Positions 33,789 through 34,076 of a stretch of DNA of 34,076 nucleotides are shown one piece after another. The stretch is from positions 1-34,076 of the forward strand of contig LFRV01000064.1 in the NCBI GenBank assembly GCA_001512485.1, in the 5' to 3' direction. This stretch comes from Clostridiales bacterium DTU069. GTDB lineage: Bacteria > Bacillota > Clostridia > DSM-8532. The notes below the pieces were generated by a model. That model was not told where the DNA came from and made no database searches. It was given only the letters and a program-made list of their open reading frames with translations. Numbering within the stretch: the stretch's first letter is position 1; each line of letters begins with the position of its first letter. The translations under genes and the position numbers were made by a program.

Positions 33789-34076
33789 TTATACCGTGCG
33801 CCAAAGAACCATTTTATCGATTTCAGGTATAAACCCGGCCGCAGCCAGTACCGACTTAAGTTTTTCCTTTTGCTCCGGATCTTCAGGCCAATATTTTACC
33901 GCAACCCTTTTCCGATCTGGCCAGATTTTTTTTGCCTGAAATGCTTTTTTAAATTCCTGGACAGGTTCGCTGAGTCTGTCTATATCCGAGCTAAATGAAA
34001 TCTTTTCTCCGTATCGTTCCAGCAGCATAACAGGCCTGCCCCGGAAAAATATAATTGCCGTTCCCGGAACACAGGT
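33789..34076 (-). CDS. 3' end of a larger gene, possibly an Lhr-type helicase (partial)
   Basis: The frame is open to the window edge, and the residues before the only ATG (34028), such as GTAIIFFRGRPVM, look coding, so the gene begins outside. At least 95 aa are visible. The arrangement (a strand-rich start, RKRVAVKYWPEDP, then LAAAGFIPEIDKMVLWR at the end) resembles the C-terminal domain of Lhr-family DEAD/DEAH helicases. The resemblance is from memory and moderate; no catalytic motif lies in the window. Confidence 0.5.
   Translation of the reverse strand, partial: TCVPGTAIIFFRGRPVMLLERYGEKISFSSDIDRLSEPVQEFKKAFQAKKIWPDRKRVAVKYWPEDPEQKEKLKSVLAAAGFIPEIDKMVLWRTV

Overview
The window looks like chromosomal DNA of a low-to-mid GC, Gram-positive, plant-fibre-degrading member of the Clostridia. 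Strong Shine-Dalgarno sequences, an S-layer-homology (SLH) protein, and a GH3 beta-glucosidase that matches clostridial BglB closely from memory of that family all point this way. No rRNA, tRNA or CRISPR array was seen.

Layout. (1) 105-3822, minus strand: a GH1/GH3 beta-glucosidase pair. (2) 4116-5170, plus: azlC/azlD amino-acid exporter. (3) 5167-6040: a small broken ORF, then a vapBC toxin-antitoxin pair with a palindromic operator. (4) 6066-16632: one sugar-acid catabolic locus. Eight genes run leftward (ABC binding protein, two permeases, SDR dehydrogenase, IlvD/Edd dehydratase, DHDPS-family lyase/aldolase, metallo-beta-lactamase-fold hydrolase, 2-keto-3-deoxygluconate kinase) and two run rightward (LacI regulator, KDPG aldolase). 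The intergenic region between them carries several TGAAACA half-sites. Together they suggest uptake of a sugar, oxidation to a lactone, hydrolysis, dehydration to a 2-keto-3-deoxy acid, phosphorylation and cleavage, that is, an Entner-Doudoroff-like branch. The substrate is not evident. (5) 16752-16798: a relic of a second vapC. (6) 16799-23361: a membrane MFS-like/LuxR fusion regulator, divergent from a small unknown gene, a 1000-residue secreted protein with InlB-type repeats and an SLH-anchored protein, ending in a strong terminator.

(7) 23293-26390 is a scrambled accessory zone. It has a beta-propeller gene fragment, a Phd-antitoxin/Uma2-nuclease fusion, a DUF4143 ATPase, a 97-bp direct repeat of the SLH gene tail plus terminator, a collapsed second ATPase cassette (tail joined to promoter) and two 26-bp repeats that may be a transposon end. 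The fusion gene and the ATPase each have a near-consensus promoter overlaid by GCTAA/TTAGC inverted repeats. (8) 26470-34076 is a defence-type island, all minus strand: a three-gene unit of unknown name (small winged-helix-like protein, PD-(D/E)XK nuclease, unknown protein), a frameshifted relic, an HNH nuclease, a SAM methyltransferase, a PLD-helicase-DUF3427-type protein, a fused MntA-HepT toxin/antitoxin, and the 3' end of a possible Lhr-type helicase running off the window.

The best candidates for something undescribed are the three-gene nuclease unit at 26470-28126, the two single-chain toxin/antitoxin-like fusions (23818-24537 and 32839-33654), and the sugar-acid locus.
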